Notes: generated from the sequence alone by a model not told the origin. A stretch of DNA of 64,000 nt from an uncultured Eubacteriales bacterium (GCA_902496015.1 CABUZJ010000005.1:1-64000); one strand, 5' to 3'. Positions 44,557-54,281 are shown, counted from the first letter of the stretch. Translations and numbers: made by a program.

Positions 44557-44931
44557 ATGGCAGATATTAAAAAAATGTTAGAAGAAATTAAAGGCATGAC
44601 AGTTGTTGAATTAAACGATTTTGTTCATGCAATTGAAGAAGAATTTGGCGTTAGCGCTGCTGCAATGGCAGTTGCAGCTCCTGCTGGTGGGGCTGCTAGT
44701 GCACCAGCTGAAGAAGAAAAAACTGAATTTAATGTTGTATTAAAAGAAGTTGGTGCAAATAAGATTGCTGTTATAAAAGTTGTTCGTGAAATTACTGGTC
44801 TTGGCCTTGCTGAATCTAAGGCAATGGTTGAAACACCAAATGCAACTATTAAAGAGAATGTTGCAAAAGATGCAGCTAATGAAATGGTAGCTAAGTTTAA
44901 AGAAGCAGGCGCCGTTGCTGAACTTAAATAA
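44557..44931 (+). CDS. rplL: Ribosomal protein bL12 (L7/L12)
   Basis: A 124-residue stalk protein with an N-terminal dimerisation domain (VVELNDFVHAIEEEFGV), an Ala/Gly-rich hinge (AAPAGGAASAPAEEEKTEF region) and the C-terminal factor-binding domain (KIAVIKVVREITGLGLAESK). AAGGAG precedes the ATG. A strong terminator follows, so rpoB is not directly linked to it as in most bacteria. Confidence 0.97.
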   Translation: MADIKKMLEEIKGMTVVELNDFVHAIEEEFGVSAAAMAVAAPAGGAASAPAEEEKTEFNVVLKEVGANKIAVIKVVREITGLGLAESKAMVETPNATIKENVAKDAANEMVAKFKEAGAVAELK

Positions 44932-44966
44932 ATTAATGCAATCAAATAGTAAGTGTGAAATTTAAG

Positions 44967-44995
44967 TACACCTAAATTTAGGTGTATTTTTTATT
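44967..44995 (+). terminator. Intrinsic terminator after rplL
   Basis: Palindrome TACACCTAAATTTAGGTGTA followed by TTTTTTATT. It ends the rplJ-rplL unit. Confidence 0.85.
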
Positions 44996-45116
44996 GCTTT
45001 TGTTAAATTTTATCTTATTTTAACGAATTATGCATAAATTTTTTTATTTTGCAAATATTAAGTATAGCTATGATAAACTAACATATATTATCAAGCATAA
45101 TAAAAAGGAGATAAAC

Positions 45117-45569
45117 ATGAAACATTTTAGCAAAAGGTTTTTCATATTTTTAGTATTGCCTATAATATTATTTGTTGCGTTTGTTTTCACGGCTTGTGGT
45201 GATGACCCTAAAAAAGAAACAACTTATTTAACAGATGTGACTACTATGGATTTCATTGATCAAGTTATAGTTACAGAACAAGAAAATAAATTAAATTTAA
45301 TAGGCGTTATTTTTAATAAAGATATTCCACAGACTAATATAGAAGCAGAATATTTAGATAATGATATAATATTACAAAGAACAGTTATTGAAGATTATAA
45401 TGGCCCTGATAGCGGTGTGTTTGGATATCAATATTCTTATTCATTTGCCAATCCGCCAGAAAAATTGGTATATGACAAAAAACCAATTGAGATAAAAGTT
45501 AAAGTTAGTGATAAATATTATAAGTTTGGATTAACAACCGATTTAATAGACAAAATTATAGGTATGTAA
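45117..45569 (+). CDS. Small predicted lipoprotein, unknown function
   Basis: A 150-residue protein beginning MKHFSKRFF, with a hydrophobic stretch and Cys in VFTACGDD, consistent with a lipobox. The mature part is acidic, with beta-strand-like stretches and no recognised domain. I chose the ATG at 45117 because AAAAAGGAG lies just upstream; a longer reading upstream has no such site. A TTGCAA is present upstream, but no well-spaced -10. It sits between rplL and rplI, where no gene is expected. Confidence 0.65.
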   Translation: MKHFSKRFFIFLVLPIILFVAFVFTACGDDPKKETTYLTDVTTMDFIDQVIVTEQENKLNLIGVIFNKDIPQTNIEAEYLDNDIILQRTVIEDYNGPDSGVFGYQYSYSFANPPEKLVYDKKPIEIKVKVSDKYYKFGLTTDLIDKIIGM

Positions 45570-45574
45570 AAAAT

Positions 45575-45603
45575 AAAAAGCACTTAAACATTAAGTGCTT
45601 TTT
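45575..45603. terminator. Bidirectional terminator between the lipoprotein and DUF1540 genes
   Basis: Perfect 13-bp stem AAAAAGCACTTAA/TTAAGTGCTTTTT with a 3-nt loop, serving two convergent genes. It touches the DUF1540 stop codon. Confidence 0.88.
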
Positions 45604-45913
45604 ATTTTGGAAGATAAGTTGCGCAAGCGGGACAAGTGCCTTTTTTTGTGGTGCAAATATTTAAGTTTTCAACAGTTATTCCATTAGCAATACACATTTG
45701 GTCGTTTTCAAATAAACATGGGGCTGTGCATCTAACATTTGTGTTGTGACGAACTAGCATTTGAGGAATTTTATCTTCTTCGTGTTTATTTGGTTGGCTA
45801 GACTTAGTGTAAGTTGTGCATTCAGTTACTTTACTAATGTCTATTCCCTTTGCCATGCAATTACATGCTTTATTATAAACACAATCTTCTTTATTACATT
45901 TTAAATCTACCAT
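45602..45913 (-). CDS. Cysteine-rich protein with two DUF1540 domains
   Basis: A 103-residue protein with two similar halves: residues 5-32 (CNKEDCVYNKACNCMAKGI then TECTTY) and about 61-100 (CTAPCLFENDQMCIANGI then CPACATY). Each half has the DUF1540 cysteine pattern. Such proteins are common in spore formers, and some are sporulation-induced; metal binding is plausible but unproven. AGAGG precedes the ATG. It is divergent from rplI and convergent with the lipoprotein gene. Confidence 0.85.
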   Translation of the reverse strand: MVDLKCNKEDCVYNKACNCMAKGIDISKVTECTTYTKSSQPNKHEEDKIPQMLVRHNTNVRCTAPCLFENDQMCIANGITVENLNICTTKKGTCPACATYLPK

Positions 45914-45977
45914 TATTATTACCTCTTAATTTTAAATTATTAACCGCATTTTAGTTTTTATTCGCATAATTAAATTA

Positions 45978-46006
45978 TTGACAAAATGTTAAGAAGTTGT
46001 TAAAAT
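45978..46006 (+). promoter_or_regulatory. Sigma-A promoter of rplI
   Basis: TTGACA (45978-45983), 17 bp, TAAAAT (46001-46006) with TGT before it. The leader is about 12 nt. Confidence 0.85.
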
Positions 46007-46024
46007 TTTTGCAAGGAGAATATT

Positions 46025-46468
46025 ATGAAAGTTATTTTACTTAAAGATGTTAAAGCACAAGGCAAAAAGGGCGATGTTATTAATGTTAGCGATGGTTATG
46101 CAAATAATTTTTTATTAAAAAATGGGCTTGCTGTTCCTGCAAGTGCAAACAATGTTAGCATTAATAATCAGCAAAAAGCAAAAGAAGAAAAATTAAAAGC
46201 AGAGCAAAAAGCACAAGCACAAGAACTTGCAAAAGAGATAGAAAAAACCAGTGTTAGCATTTCTATTGCCTGTGGTGAAAATGGAAAACTATTTGGCTCG
46301 GTTACAAATAAAGAAGTGGAAGCAGAACTTGCAAAACAAGGGATAAGTGTTGACCGCAAAAAAATTGTTATAGAAACCCCAATAAAAAGCTTAGGCAATT
46401 TTATAGTTTCTGTTAAATTGCACCCCGATGTAACTGCTAAGTTAAAACTTGTGGTGGTTAAAGCGTGA
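46025..46468 (+). CDS. rplI: Ribosomal protein bL9
   Basis: A 147-residue protein with the conserved N-terminal domain (KVILLKDVKAQGKKGDVINV, then GYANNFLLKNGLA), a long connecting helix rich in Lys/Glu/Ala, and a C-terminal domain (GKLFGSVTNKEVEAEL). AAGGAG precedes the ATG. In many Firmicutes rplI sits with dnaB and gdpP; here it is alone, with its own promoter and terminator, upstream of rpoB. Confidence 0.96.
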   Translation: MKVILLKDVKAQGKKGDVINVSDGYANNFLLKNGLAVPASANNVSINNQQKAKEEKLKAEQKAQAQELAKEIEKTSVSISIACGENGKLFGSVTNKEVEAELAKQGISVDRKKIVIETPIKSLGNFIVSVKLHPDVTAKLKLVVVKA

Positions 46469-46477
46469 TGAATAAAA

Positions 46478-46514
46478 AATAATCACTTGATAATAATTAA
46501 ATCGAGTGATTATT
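46478..46514 (+). terminator. Intrinsic terminator after rplI
   Basis: 13-bp stem AATAATCACTTGA/TCGAGTGATTATT (one G-U pair) with an 11-nt loop, then TTATTTT. Confidence 0.8.
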
Positions 46515-46618
46515 TTATTTTAAAAAAATGAATAACAAAATACTACTTAACAAAAAATATAACTTTTATTTTAATGCTAGTAAAAAAATACAAAAAAACA
46601 AAAACTTTTAAAAAAGTA

Positions 46619-46648
46619 TTGACTTTATTTTGTTAGTTGTGTTAATAT
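46619..46648 (+). promoter_or_regulatory. Sigma-A-like promoter of rpoB-rpoC
   Basis: TTGACT (46619-46624), 18 bp, TAATAT (46643-46648). It opens a leader of about 240 nt before rpoB. Confidence 0.6.
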
Positions 46649-46799
46649 ATTGTGAGTTTATGATGACATATTGTCCACTTTTTAATGTTTAATGCTGTTT
46701 TTGCTCGTTATTTAATTCGCAAAAATTTGGCTTTTCCCTTTAATTTGGCAATTTGTTATCTGGCACGCGATAACCGCAAGTTTTATTATTAAGGAGATG

Positions 46800-46872
46800 A
46801 AAACGCATTTTTGCGACAAAAAATTATAATTTATTTTATTTATTTTGTGTCACAAAAGTGCGTTTTTTCTAA
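46800..46872 (+). terminator. Terminator-like hairpin inside the rpoB leader (possible attenuator)
   Basis: Arms at 46800-46818 and 46848-46866 pair over 19 positions (AAAACGCA...GACA with TGTC...TGCGTTTT; one G-U, one mismatch) around a 29-nt AT-rich loop, and run into TTTTTT. The structure ends 24 nt before rpoB, on its own transcript. A further GTTATC/GATAAC hairpin lies upstream near 46755-46775. Regulation by attenuation is inferred. Confidence 0.65.
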
Positions 46873-46895
46873 TCTGGTTAAAAAGGAGTATTTTA

Positions 46896-49800
46896 ATGAG
46901 CGTAAAAAATCTTAATGTGTCTAAAGTTAAATATGGTAAAACTGAAAGATACAAGTTTGGTAAAATTGATGAAGTGCTTGACATTCCTTACCTTATGGAT
47001 GTTCAAAGGTCAAGTTATAACGACTTTATTACCAATGGAATAAGGAATGTGTTAAGAGATTTTTCTCCAATTGTGGACACTGAAAACCTTAACCGTGATG
47101 TTCGTGACCCTGATAGAGATTGTAGGGTTGAACTTTATTTTTTAGACCACAGTTTACAAGGCACTCCTAAATATACCGAAGCAGAATGTAAAACCCGAGA
47201 TGCTACTTACAGTTTGCCACTTAAAGTTAAAATTAGATTGGTTTATAAAGAAACCGGTGAAGTGGTGGACCAAGAAGTTTTCTTTGGTGACATTCCACTT
47301 ATGACTGAAAATGGTTCTTTTATTATTAATGGTGCTGAAAGGGCTATTGTTAGCCAATTAGTTAGAAGTCCGGGTGTTTATTGTAAACAAGGTATTAATA
47401 AAACAGGTAATTTTGTTACTGAAACTTCAATTATGCCAGCACGTGGTGCGTGGATTGAACTTGAAGAAGATAGTTCTGGTGTAATTTGGGTTCATATTGA
47501 TAGAAATCGTAAACTTGTGGGCACTATCTTACTTCGTGGCTTGGGGCTTTCAAGTGATGAAGATATTATTGCTGTTTTAGGAAATCATCCAAGCATTTTA
47601 AAAACTCTTGAAAAAGATGTAACTAAAACCGAAGAAGAAGCCTTAGTTGAAATTAGTAAAAGATTAAGACCTGGCGAAGTATTAAATCTTAAAGCAATTA
47701 AAAGAAACCTTGAAAAGATGTTCTATTCAACAAGAAGATATGATGTTAGTCTTGTTGGTAGATATAAGTTTAACCAAAAACTTTCTATTGCAAATAGAAT
47801 TACTGGGAAAACTTTGGCAGAAGATGTTGTTTTAGGTAAAAAAGTGTTTGCTACTGCTGGGGAAGTTGTTAGTCGTGAAGTTGCAGAAGCAATTCAAACG
47901 GCAGGAATTAATCGCGTTACAGTTGTTGGAAAAAATGGTCCATTTACTATTATTGGCAACAATATGGTAGATTTAAAGGCTTATACTGGTTTTAATCCAG
48001 ATGAATTTGAAATTGATCGTTTTGTTCATCTTCCAACTTACATTGAACTTACAAAAGATTGCAAAACTGTTGAAGAGAAAAAGGAAGTATTAAGAAACGA
48101 AAGAGATAGTTTAATTGGTAGGCATTTGTTATTTGATGATATTATTGCAACATACAATTATCATCTTTCTATTGGTGAAGGATTAGGAGCACTAGATGAT
48201 GTTGACCATTTAGGGAATAGAAGAGTTAAAGCAGTTGGTGAACTTTTAACAAACCAATTTTTCACTGGCATGGCAAAACTTGAAAGAGTTATTAGTGAAA
48301 GAATGCAGGTGCAAAATGTTAACGAAGTTAGCCCAAGTTCTTTAATTAATGTTAGAAGCATAAGTTCAACAATTCGTGAGTTCTTTGGTTCAAGCCAAAT
48401 GAGCCAATTTATGGAACAAACTAACCCAATTGCTTCACTTACTCATAAAAGAAGAATTTCTTCATTAGGACCAGGAGCCCTTACAAGAGAAAGAGCAGGC
48501 TTTGAAGTGCGTGATGTGCACTACACACATTATGGAAGACTTTGCCCAAATGAAACACCAGAAGGTCAAAATATTGGACTTATTAATTCACTTGCAACTT
48601 ATGCAAAAATTAATAAATATGGATTTTTGGAAGCACCATATAGAAAAATTGATAAAGCAACTGGTAAAGTTACAAATGAAGTTGTTTACATGAGTGCTGA
48701 TGTAGAAGAAAATTATGTTATTGCACAGGCAAATGAACCACTTACAAGTGAAGGAAAATTGGCAAATGACCGCATTATTTGCAGAAAGAAAGGTGAAATT
48801 GTGGAATTGCCAAAAGATCAAATTGACTATATTGATGTTAGTCCAAAAGAACTAATATCGATTGCAACAACTCTTGTTCCATTTATTGAAAATGATGATG
48901 CAACGCGTGCGATGATGGCATCTAACATGCAAAGACAAGCAGTGCCACTTTTAAAAACTGAAGCACCAATTATTGCTACTGGCACAGAACACAAAATTGC
49001 AGTTGATAGCGGTGTTATGGTTGTTGCTAAGAATGCAGGTAAAGTTAAATATGCAAGTGCAGATAAAATTATTGTTGAATGTGATAATGGAAGTGAAGAT
49101 GTTTACACATTAACTAAGTTTGTTCGTTCTAACAACGGAACTTGCATGATTCAAAAGCCAATTGTTAAAACTGGTGAAAAAGTTAAGGCTGGTGATGTGC
49201 TAGCAGATGGACCATCAACAAACAATGGTGAATTATCAATTGGTAAAAACATTCTTGTTGCATTCATGCCATGGGAAGGATATAACTTTGAAGACGCAAT
49301 TTTGATTAGTGAAGAACTAGTTCAAGATGATGTTTTAACATCTATTCATATTGAAGAATATGAGCAAGATGCAAGAGATACAAAACTTGGTCCTGAAGAG
49401 ATTACAAGAGATATTCCTAATGTTGGTGAAGATGCCCTTGCTAATCTTGATGAAAATGGCATTGTTATGATTGGGGCAGAAGTTGTGCCTGGCGACATTT
49501 TGGTTGGTAAAGTTACCCCTAAGGGTGAAACAGAACTAACACCAGAAGAAAGATTACTTCGTGCAATTTTTGGTGAAAAGGCAAGAGAAGTAAGAGATAC
49601 AAGCCTTCGTGTTCAACATGGTGAAGGCGGGGTTGTTGTTGATGTTAAAGTGTTTACTCGTGAAAATAAAGATGAACTTCCAACTGGGGTTAGCAAACTT
49701 GTTAGGGTTTACATTGCTCAAAAAAGGAAAATGAGCGTTGGTGATAAAATGTCTGGACGACATGGTAATAAGGGTGTTGTTTCAAGAATATTGCCTAAGG

Positions 49801-50633
49801 CAGATATGCCATTCCTTCCAGATGGAACACCTATACAAATTTTATTAAATCCACTTGGCGTTCCAAGTCGTATGAACATTGGGCAATTGCTTGAAGTGCA
49901 TTTGGCACTTGCTTGCAAGGCAATGGATTGGAAAATTGCCACACCTGTTTTTGATGGTGCAAAAGAAGAAGAAATTCAACAACTATTGGTTGAAAATGGA
50001 TTCCCTGCAGATGGTAAACTTCAACTTTATGATGGAAGAACAGGTGAACCTTTTGAAAACAGAGCAACAGTTGGATATATGTATATGTTAAAATTGCATC
50101 ACCTTGTTGATGATAAAATGCATGCTAGAAGCATAGGACCTTATTCACTTGTTACTCAACAACCACTTGGTGGTAAAGCACAGTTTGGTGGGCAAAGATT
50201 TGGTGAAATGGAAGTTTGGGCACTTGAAGCTTATGGTGCAGCAAATATTTTACAAGAAATGCTTACCGTTAAAAGTGATGATATTGTGGGTCGTGTTAAA
50301 ACCTATGAATCTATTGTTAAAGGTGAAAATATTGCTGAACCTGGTATTCCAGAATCATTTAAAGTATTAAATAAAGAACTTCAAGGCTTGGCACTTGATG
50401 TTAAAGTTTTAACAGAAGATAAGCAAGAAATAACCTTAAAAGAATTGGCAGACGAAAGCAAGGACAATATAGATAGCCGTGCAGATAAGAAGAAATCACA
50501 ACAAGAGGTTGAAATTAACCTAGACAGCGATTATCTTGGCACAGACGATATTGAAGGCGATTTAATGGGTGCAACCCAAGTAGCAACTGATGATGATGTT
50601 GATTCGCTTTTTGACTTAGATGATGATATTTAA
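46896..50633 (+). CDS. rpoB: RNA polymerase beta subunit
   Basis: A 1245-residue catalytic subunit. The start at 46896 (MSVKNLNVSKVKYGK) follows AAAAAGGAG; a longer in-frame reading would start inside the leader hairpin. The fork/rifamycin region is intact except that the residue equivalent to E. coli D516 is Glu (E507, in SQFMEQTNP) and the I561 equivalent is Asn (N552, in CPNETPEG). Lys-rich active-site segments such as KMSVGDKMSGRHGNKGV and the C-terminal GGQRFGEMEVWALEAYGA are conserved. The last ~90 residues are acidic. rpoC follows after 77 bp. Confidence 0.98.
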   Translation: MSVKNLNVSKVKYGKTERYKFGKIDEVLDIPYLMDVQRSSYNDFITNGIRNVLRDFSPIVDTENLNRDVRDPDRDCRVELYFLDHSLQGTPKYTEAECKTRDATYSLPLKVKIRLVYKETGEVVDQEVFFGDIPLMTENGSFIINGAERAIVSQLVRSPGVYCKQGINKTGNFVTETSIMPARGAWIELEEDSSGVIWVHIDRNRKLVGTILLRGLGLSSDEDIIAVLGNHPSILKTLEKDVTKTEEEALVEISKRLRPGEVLNLKAIKRNLEKMFYSTRRYDVSLVGRYKFNQKLSIANRITGKTLAEDVVLGKKVFATAGEVVSREVAEAIQTAGINRVTVVGKNGPFTIIGNNMVDLKAYTGFNPDEFEIDRFVHLPTYIELTKDCKTVEEKKEVLRNERDSLIGRHLLFDDIIATYNYHLSIGEGLGALDDVDHLGNRRVKAVGELLTNQFFTGMAKLERVISERMQVQNVNEVSPSSLINVRSISSTIREFFGSSQMSQFMEQTNPIASLTHKRRISSLGPGALTRERAGFEVRDVHYTHYGRLCPNETPEGQNIGLINSLATYAKINKYGFLEAPYRKIDKATGKVTNEVVYMSADVEENYVIAQANEPLTSEGKLANDRIICRKKGEIVELPKDQIDYIDVSPKELISIATTLVPFIENDDATRAMMASNMQRQAVPLLKTEAPIIATGTEHKIAVDSGVMVVAKNAGKVKYASADKIIVECDNGSEDVYTLTKFVRSNNGTCMIQKPIVKTGEKVKAGDVLADGPSTNNGELSIGKNILVAFMPWEGYNFEDAILISEELVQDDVLTSIHIEEYEQDARDTKLGPEEITRDIPNVGEDALANLDENGIVMIGAEVVPGDILVGKVTPKGETELTPEERLLRAIFGEKAREVRDTSLRVQHGEGGVVVDVKVFTRENKDELPTGVSKLVRVYIAQKRKMSVGDKMSGRHGNKGVVSRILPKADMPFLPDGTPIQILLNPLGVPSRMNIGQLLEVHLALACKAMDWKIATPVFDGAKEEEIQQLLVENGFPADGKLQLYDGRTGEPFENRATVGYMYMLKLHHLVDDKMHARSIGPYSLVTQQPLGGKAQFGGQRFGEMEVWALEAYGAANILQEMLTVKSDDIVGRVKTYESIVKGENIAEPGIPESFKVLNKELQGLALDVKVLTEDKQEITLKELADESKDNIDSRADKKKSQQEVEINLDSDYLGTDDIEGDLMGATQVATDDDVDSLFDLDDDI

Positions 50634-50710
50634 CGAAATATTGACTTTATAAATAATTAAAGTTAATTATAAAAAATAAAATGCGGGAAACCGCTAAATA
50701 AGGAGAGAAT

Positions 50711-53700
50711 ATGTTTGAATTAAACAACTTCGATTCCATGCAAATTGGGCTTGCCAGCCCTGAGAAAATTCGTGAATGGTCTCATGGGGAAGTAACAAAA
50801 CCTGAAACCATTAATTACAGAACTCAAAAACCAGAAAGAGATGGTTTGTTCTGTGAGCGAATTTTTGGACCAACTAAGGACTGGGAATGTCATTGTGGAA
50901 AATATAAAAGAGTTAGATATAAAGGAGTTATCTGCGATAAATGTGGAGTAGAGGTAACAAGTTCTAAGGTTCGTCGTGAAAGAATGGGGCACATTGAACT
51001 TGTTAGCCCAGTTTCACATATGTGGTATTTTAAAGGTGTGCCTTCTAGAATTGGTTTGCTTTTGGAATTACCAGTTAAACAACTTGAACAAGTATTATAT
51101 TTCACTTCATTTATAGTTACAGATCCTGGTAGCACTAATTTTGAATATAAACAAGTTATTAATGACCGTGAATATAGAGAAGCAGTTGAGCAATTTGGTC
51201 CTAAATCTTTTAAGGCTGGCATGGGTGCTGAAATAATAAAAGAACTATTAAGCAAGATTGACATTGAAGAAGAAACAAAATTAACTCGTGAAATTGTTAA
51301 TACTTCTAAGGGACAAAAGAAGCTTAAAGCTGCGAAAAGACTAGGGATATTAGAAGCCTTCCGTCAAAGCGGTGCAAGACCTGAATGGATGATTTTAGAT
51401 GTGCTTCCAGTAATTCCACCAGAATTAAGACCAATGGTTCCACTAGATGGTGGAAGGTTTGCAACAAGCGACTTAAACGATTTATATAGAAGAGTTATTA
51501 ACCGTAATAACAGACTTAAAAAATTAATTGAACTTGGGGCTCCTGATATTATTATTAGAAATGAAAAGAGAATGCTTCAAGAAGCAGTTGATGCACTTAT
51601 AGATAATGGTAGACGCGGTAAAGCAATTTCTGGTGCGGGCAATCGTGAATTAAAATCTTTATCAGGATTACTTAGAGGTAAACAAGGTAGATTCCGTCAA
51701 AACTTACTTGGTAAGCGTGTAGACTATTCTGGGCGTTCAGTTATTGTTGTTGGGCCTAGCCTTAAAATTTATCAATGTGGACTACCAAAAGAAATGGCAC
51801 TTGAACTATTTAAGCCATTTGTTATGAAAAGGCTTGTTGACCTTAATCAAAGCCATAATATTAAGAGTGCAAAGCGTATAGTAGAGCGTGCAAGACCAAT
51901 AGTTTGGGATGTTTTGGAAGATGTTATTAAAGACCACCCTGTTCTTTTAAACCGTGCACCAACATTACACAGACTTGGTATTCAAGCATTTGAACCAGTG
52001 TTAGTTGAAGGTAGAGCAATTAAACTTCACCCATTAACATGTACTGCGTTTAACGCAGACTTTGATGGTGACCAAATGCCAGTGCATGTGCCACTTTCAC
52101 TTGAAGCACAAGCCGAAGCAAGATTTTTAATGATTGCTTCTAATAATATTTTAAAACCTAGTGATGGTGAACCTATAACTGTTCCAACTCAAGACATGAT
52201 TTTGGGTAACTATTATTTAACATTTGAAAAACCAAATGCAAAAGGTGAAGGGAAAACCTTTGCAGATGCAGATGAAGCAATTTTAGCATATAACAATGGC
52301 GATATTGAACTTCAAAGTAAAATTAATGTTCGTGTTCAAAAAGTAATAGACGGGAAGATGTATAGCACAAGACTTAACACTACAGTTGGAAGAATTATAT
52401 TTAACCGTGAAATTCCACAAAATTTAGGTCTTTGTGAAAGAAAAACACCAGAAGATATGCTTAAACTTGAAGTTGACTATGCATGCGGTAAAAAACAAAT
52501 TAAGAAAATCATTAAAGCTTGTTACGATCATCTTGGTTCAACAGAAACAGCAAAAATGCTAGATAGAATTAAAGACATGGGGTATAAATATTCAACAAAA
52601 GCATGTATTACTGCTTGCTTGTTTGATGTTAAAACTACACCAAAGCGTGACGAAATTATTGAAAAGGCAAACCAAGCAGGGCTTCAAATTGAAAAGCAAT
52701 TTAAGCGTGGTCTTATAACTCAATATGAAAAATCTGAAAAATTAACGGATACTTGGAACACCGCAATGGGAGAGATGGAAAAAGCTGTTATGGCAGAATT
52801 TGAACCAACTAACCCACTTAAAATGATGGTAGATTCACAAGCGCGTGGTAACGCAGGTAATATGTGCCAACTTGCAGGACTAAGAGGAATAATGGTTTCA
52901 ACATCTGGAAAGGTTATTGAAGTTCCAATTAGGTCTTGCTTTAAATCTGGGTTAAGCGTTATTGAATACTTTATTGCCACTCGTGGTGGGCGTAAAGGTA
53001 TGGTTGATAAAGCACTTAAAACAGCCGATGCAGGTTATTTAACAAGAAGACTTGTTGATGTTGCACAAGAAGTGGTTGTTGATGATGATGACTGTTTTGC
53101 AACACTTGGTGAAAAAGTGCGCGGAATGGAAGTTAGCGCAATTTATGATAGCGGGCGTGAAATTGAAAGTCTAAAAGATAGAATTTATGGTAGGTTCCCA
53201 GTTAAAGATGTAATTCATCCAGAAACGGGAGAAGTGCTTGCAAAGGCAAATGAAATGATTACCTTAAAACAAGCATCAGCTATTGAAGAAGCAGGAATTA
53301 AGAGCGTTGAAATAAGAACAGTATTTACTTGTAAATCTAAGCATGGCGTTTGTGCTAAATGTTATGGAAGAAACATGGCAAGCCGTGAACCTGTTCAAGT
53401 TGGAGAGGCAGTTGGTATTATTGCTGCACAATCAATTGGTGAACCAGGAACACAGTTAACAATGAAAGTCTTCCAAGCAGGTGGAACAGCATCTGCGGCA
53501 GATATTACGCAAGGTCTTCCAAGGGTTGAAGAAATCTTTGAAGCCAAGAAACCAAAGGGTGTTGCCGTTATTAGTGAAGTTAGTGGTAAAGTTAAAACCG
53601 TTAACGAAGCAAAACAACTTGTTGAAGTTGAAATGGCAGATGGGAATGTTATTAGTTATGCTATTCCTTATGGTGTTAAATACTTAGTTCGTGAAGGTGA

Positions 53701-54274
53701 TATGGTTGAACCAGGCTCAATGTTCACCGAAGGTCCACTTAATCCTCATGACATCTTAAAAACCAAAGGTATTAAAGGTGTTCAAGATTACATTATGCGT
53801 GAAGTATTAAAAGTTTATAAACTTTATAGCGTAGATGTTAACGATAAACACATTGAAATAATTATTAGGCAAATGTTGAGAAAGGTTAGAATAGACGATA
53901 GTGGCGACACAACACTTCTTCCTGGTGATTTAGTTGATATATTTAAGTATGAAGAAGAGAACGAAAAAGTTCTTGCCGAAGGTGGCGAACCAGCAATGGC
54001 ACACAGAGTGCTTCTTTCAATAACAAAAGCAGCACTTGCAACTGATGGCTTCCTTGCAGCAGCATCTTTCCAAGAAACAATTAGAGTGTTAACTGATGCC
54101 GCAATTAAAGGTAAAATTGACCCATTAATTGGATTAAAGGAAAATGTTATAATTGGTAAACTAATTCCAGCAGGAACAGGGCTTAGAAGATATCGTGATG
54201 TTGTTCCAAGCGAACAAGGCATTATGGCGAAATATAAAGCACCTGTAAACGAAGAAGCAGTTGAAGAAAATTAA
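50711..54274 (+). CDS. rpoC: RNA polymerase beta' subunit
   Basis: A 1187-residue subunit carrying the active-site NADFDGD at 448-454 (metal ligands D450, D452, D454). The N-terminal zinc site (CHCGKYKR...CDKCGVE), the second zinc site (CKSKHGVCAKCYG), the bridge/trigger region (RGGRKGMVDKALKTADAGYLTRRLVDVAQ) and the GEPGTQLTMKVFQAGG segment are all intact. AAGGAGA precedes the ATG. A GCGG-GAAA-CCGC tetraloop hairpin (50683-50694) lies just before that site. Confidence 0.98.
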   Translation: MFELNNFDSMQIGLASPEKIREWSHGEVTKPETINYRTQKPERDGLFCERIFGPTKDWECHCGKYKRVRYKGVICDKCGVEVTSSKVRRERMGHIELVSPVSHMWYFKGVPSRIGLLLELPVKQLEQVLYFTSFIVTDPGSTNFEYKQVINDREYREAVEQFGPKSFKAGMGAEIIKELLSKIDIEEETKLTREIVNTSKGQKKLKAAKRLGILEAFRQSGARPEWMILDVLPVIPPELRPMVPLDGGRFATSDLNDLYRRVINRNNRLKKLIELGAPDIIIRNEKRMLQEAVDALIDNGRRGKAISGAGNRELKSLSGLLRGKQGRFRQNLLGKRVDYSGRSVIVVGPSLKIYQCGLPKEMALELFKPFVMKRLVDLNQSHNIKSAKRIVERARPIVWDVLEDVIKDHPVLLNRAPTLHRLGIQAFEPVLVEGRAIKLHPLTCTAFNADFDGDQMPVHVPLSLEAQAEARFLMIASNNILKPSDGEPITVPTQDMILGNYYLTFEKPNAKGEGKTFADADEAILAYNNGDIELQSKINVRVQKVIDGKMYSTRLNTTVGRIIFNREIPQNLGLCERKTPEDMLKLEVDYACGKKQIKKIIKACYDHLGSTETAKMLDRIKDMGYKYSTKACITACLFDVKTTPKRDEIIEKANQAGLQIEKQFKRGLITQYEKSEKLTDTWNTAMGEMEKAVMAEFEPTNPLKMMVDSQARGNAGNMCQLAGLRGIMVSTSGKVIEVPIRSCFKSGLSVIEYFIATRGGRKGMVDKALKTADAGYLTRRLVDVAQEVVVDDDDCFATLGEKVRGMEVSAIYDSGREIESLKDRIYGRFPVKDVIHPETGEVLAKANEMITLKQASAIEEAGIKSVEIRTVFTCKSKHGVCAKCYGRNMASREPVQVGEAVGIIAAQSIGEPGTQLTMKVFQAGGTASAADITQGLPRVEEIFEAKKPKGVAVISEVSGKVKTVNEAKQLVEVEMADGNVISYAIPYGVKYLVREGDMVEPGSMFTEGPLNPHDILKTKGIKGVQDYIMREVLKVYKLYSVDVNDKHIEIIIRQMLRKVRIDDSGDTTLLPGDLVDIFKYEEENEKVLAEGGEPAMAHRVLLSITKAALATDGFLAAASFQETIRVLTDAAIKGKIDPLIGLKENVIIGKLIPAGTGLRRYRDVVPSEQGIMAKYKAPVNEEAVEEN

Positions 54275-54281
54275 TTTATAA

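Noticed and set aside
46660..46692. Short leader-peptide reading frame in the rpoB leader (MMTYCPLFNV)
   Set aside because: There is no ribosome binding site and no evidence of selection on the frame; a second short frame near 46798 has an SD with no spacing at all.
46845..46895. N-terminal extension of RpoB starting inside the leader hairpin
   Set aside because: The residues do not resemble RpoB, and the ATG at 46896 has a proper ribosome binding site.
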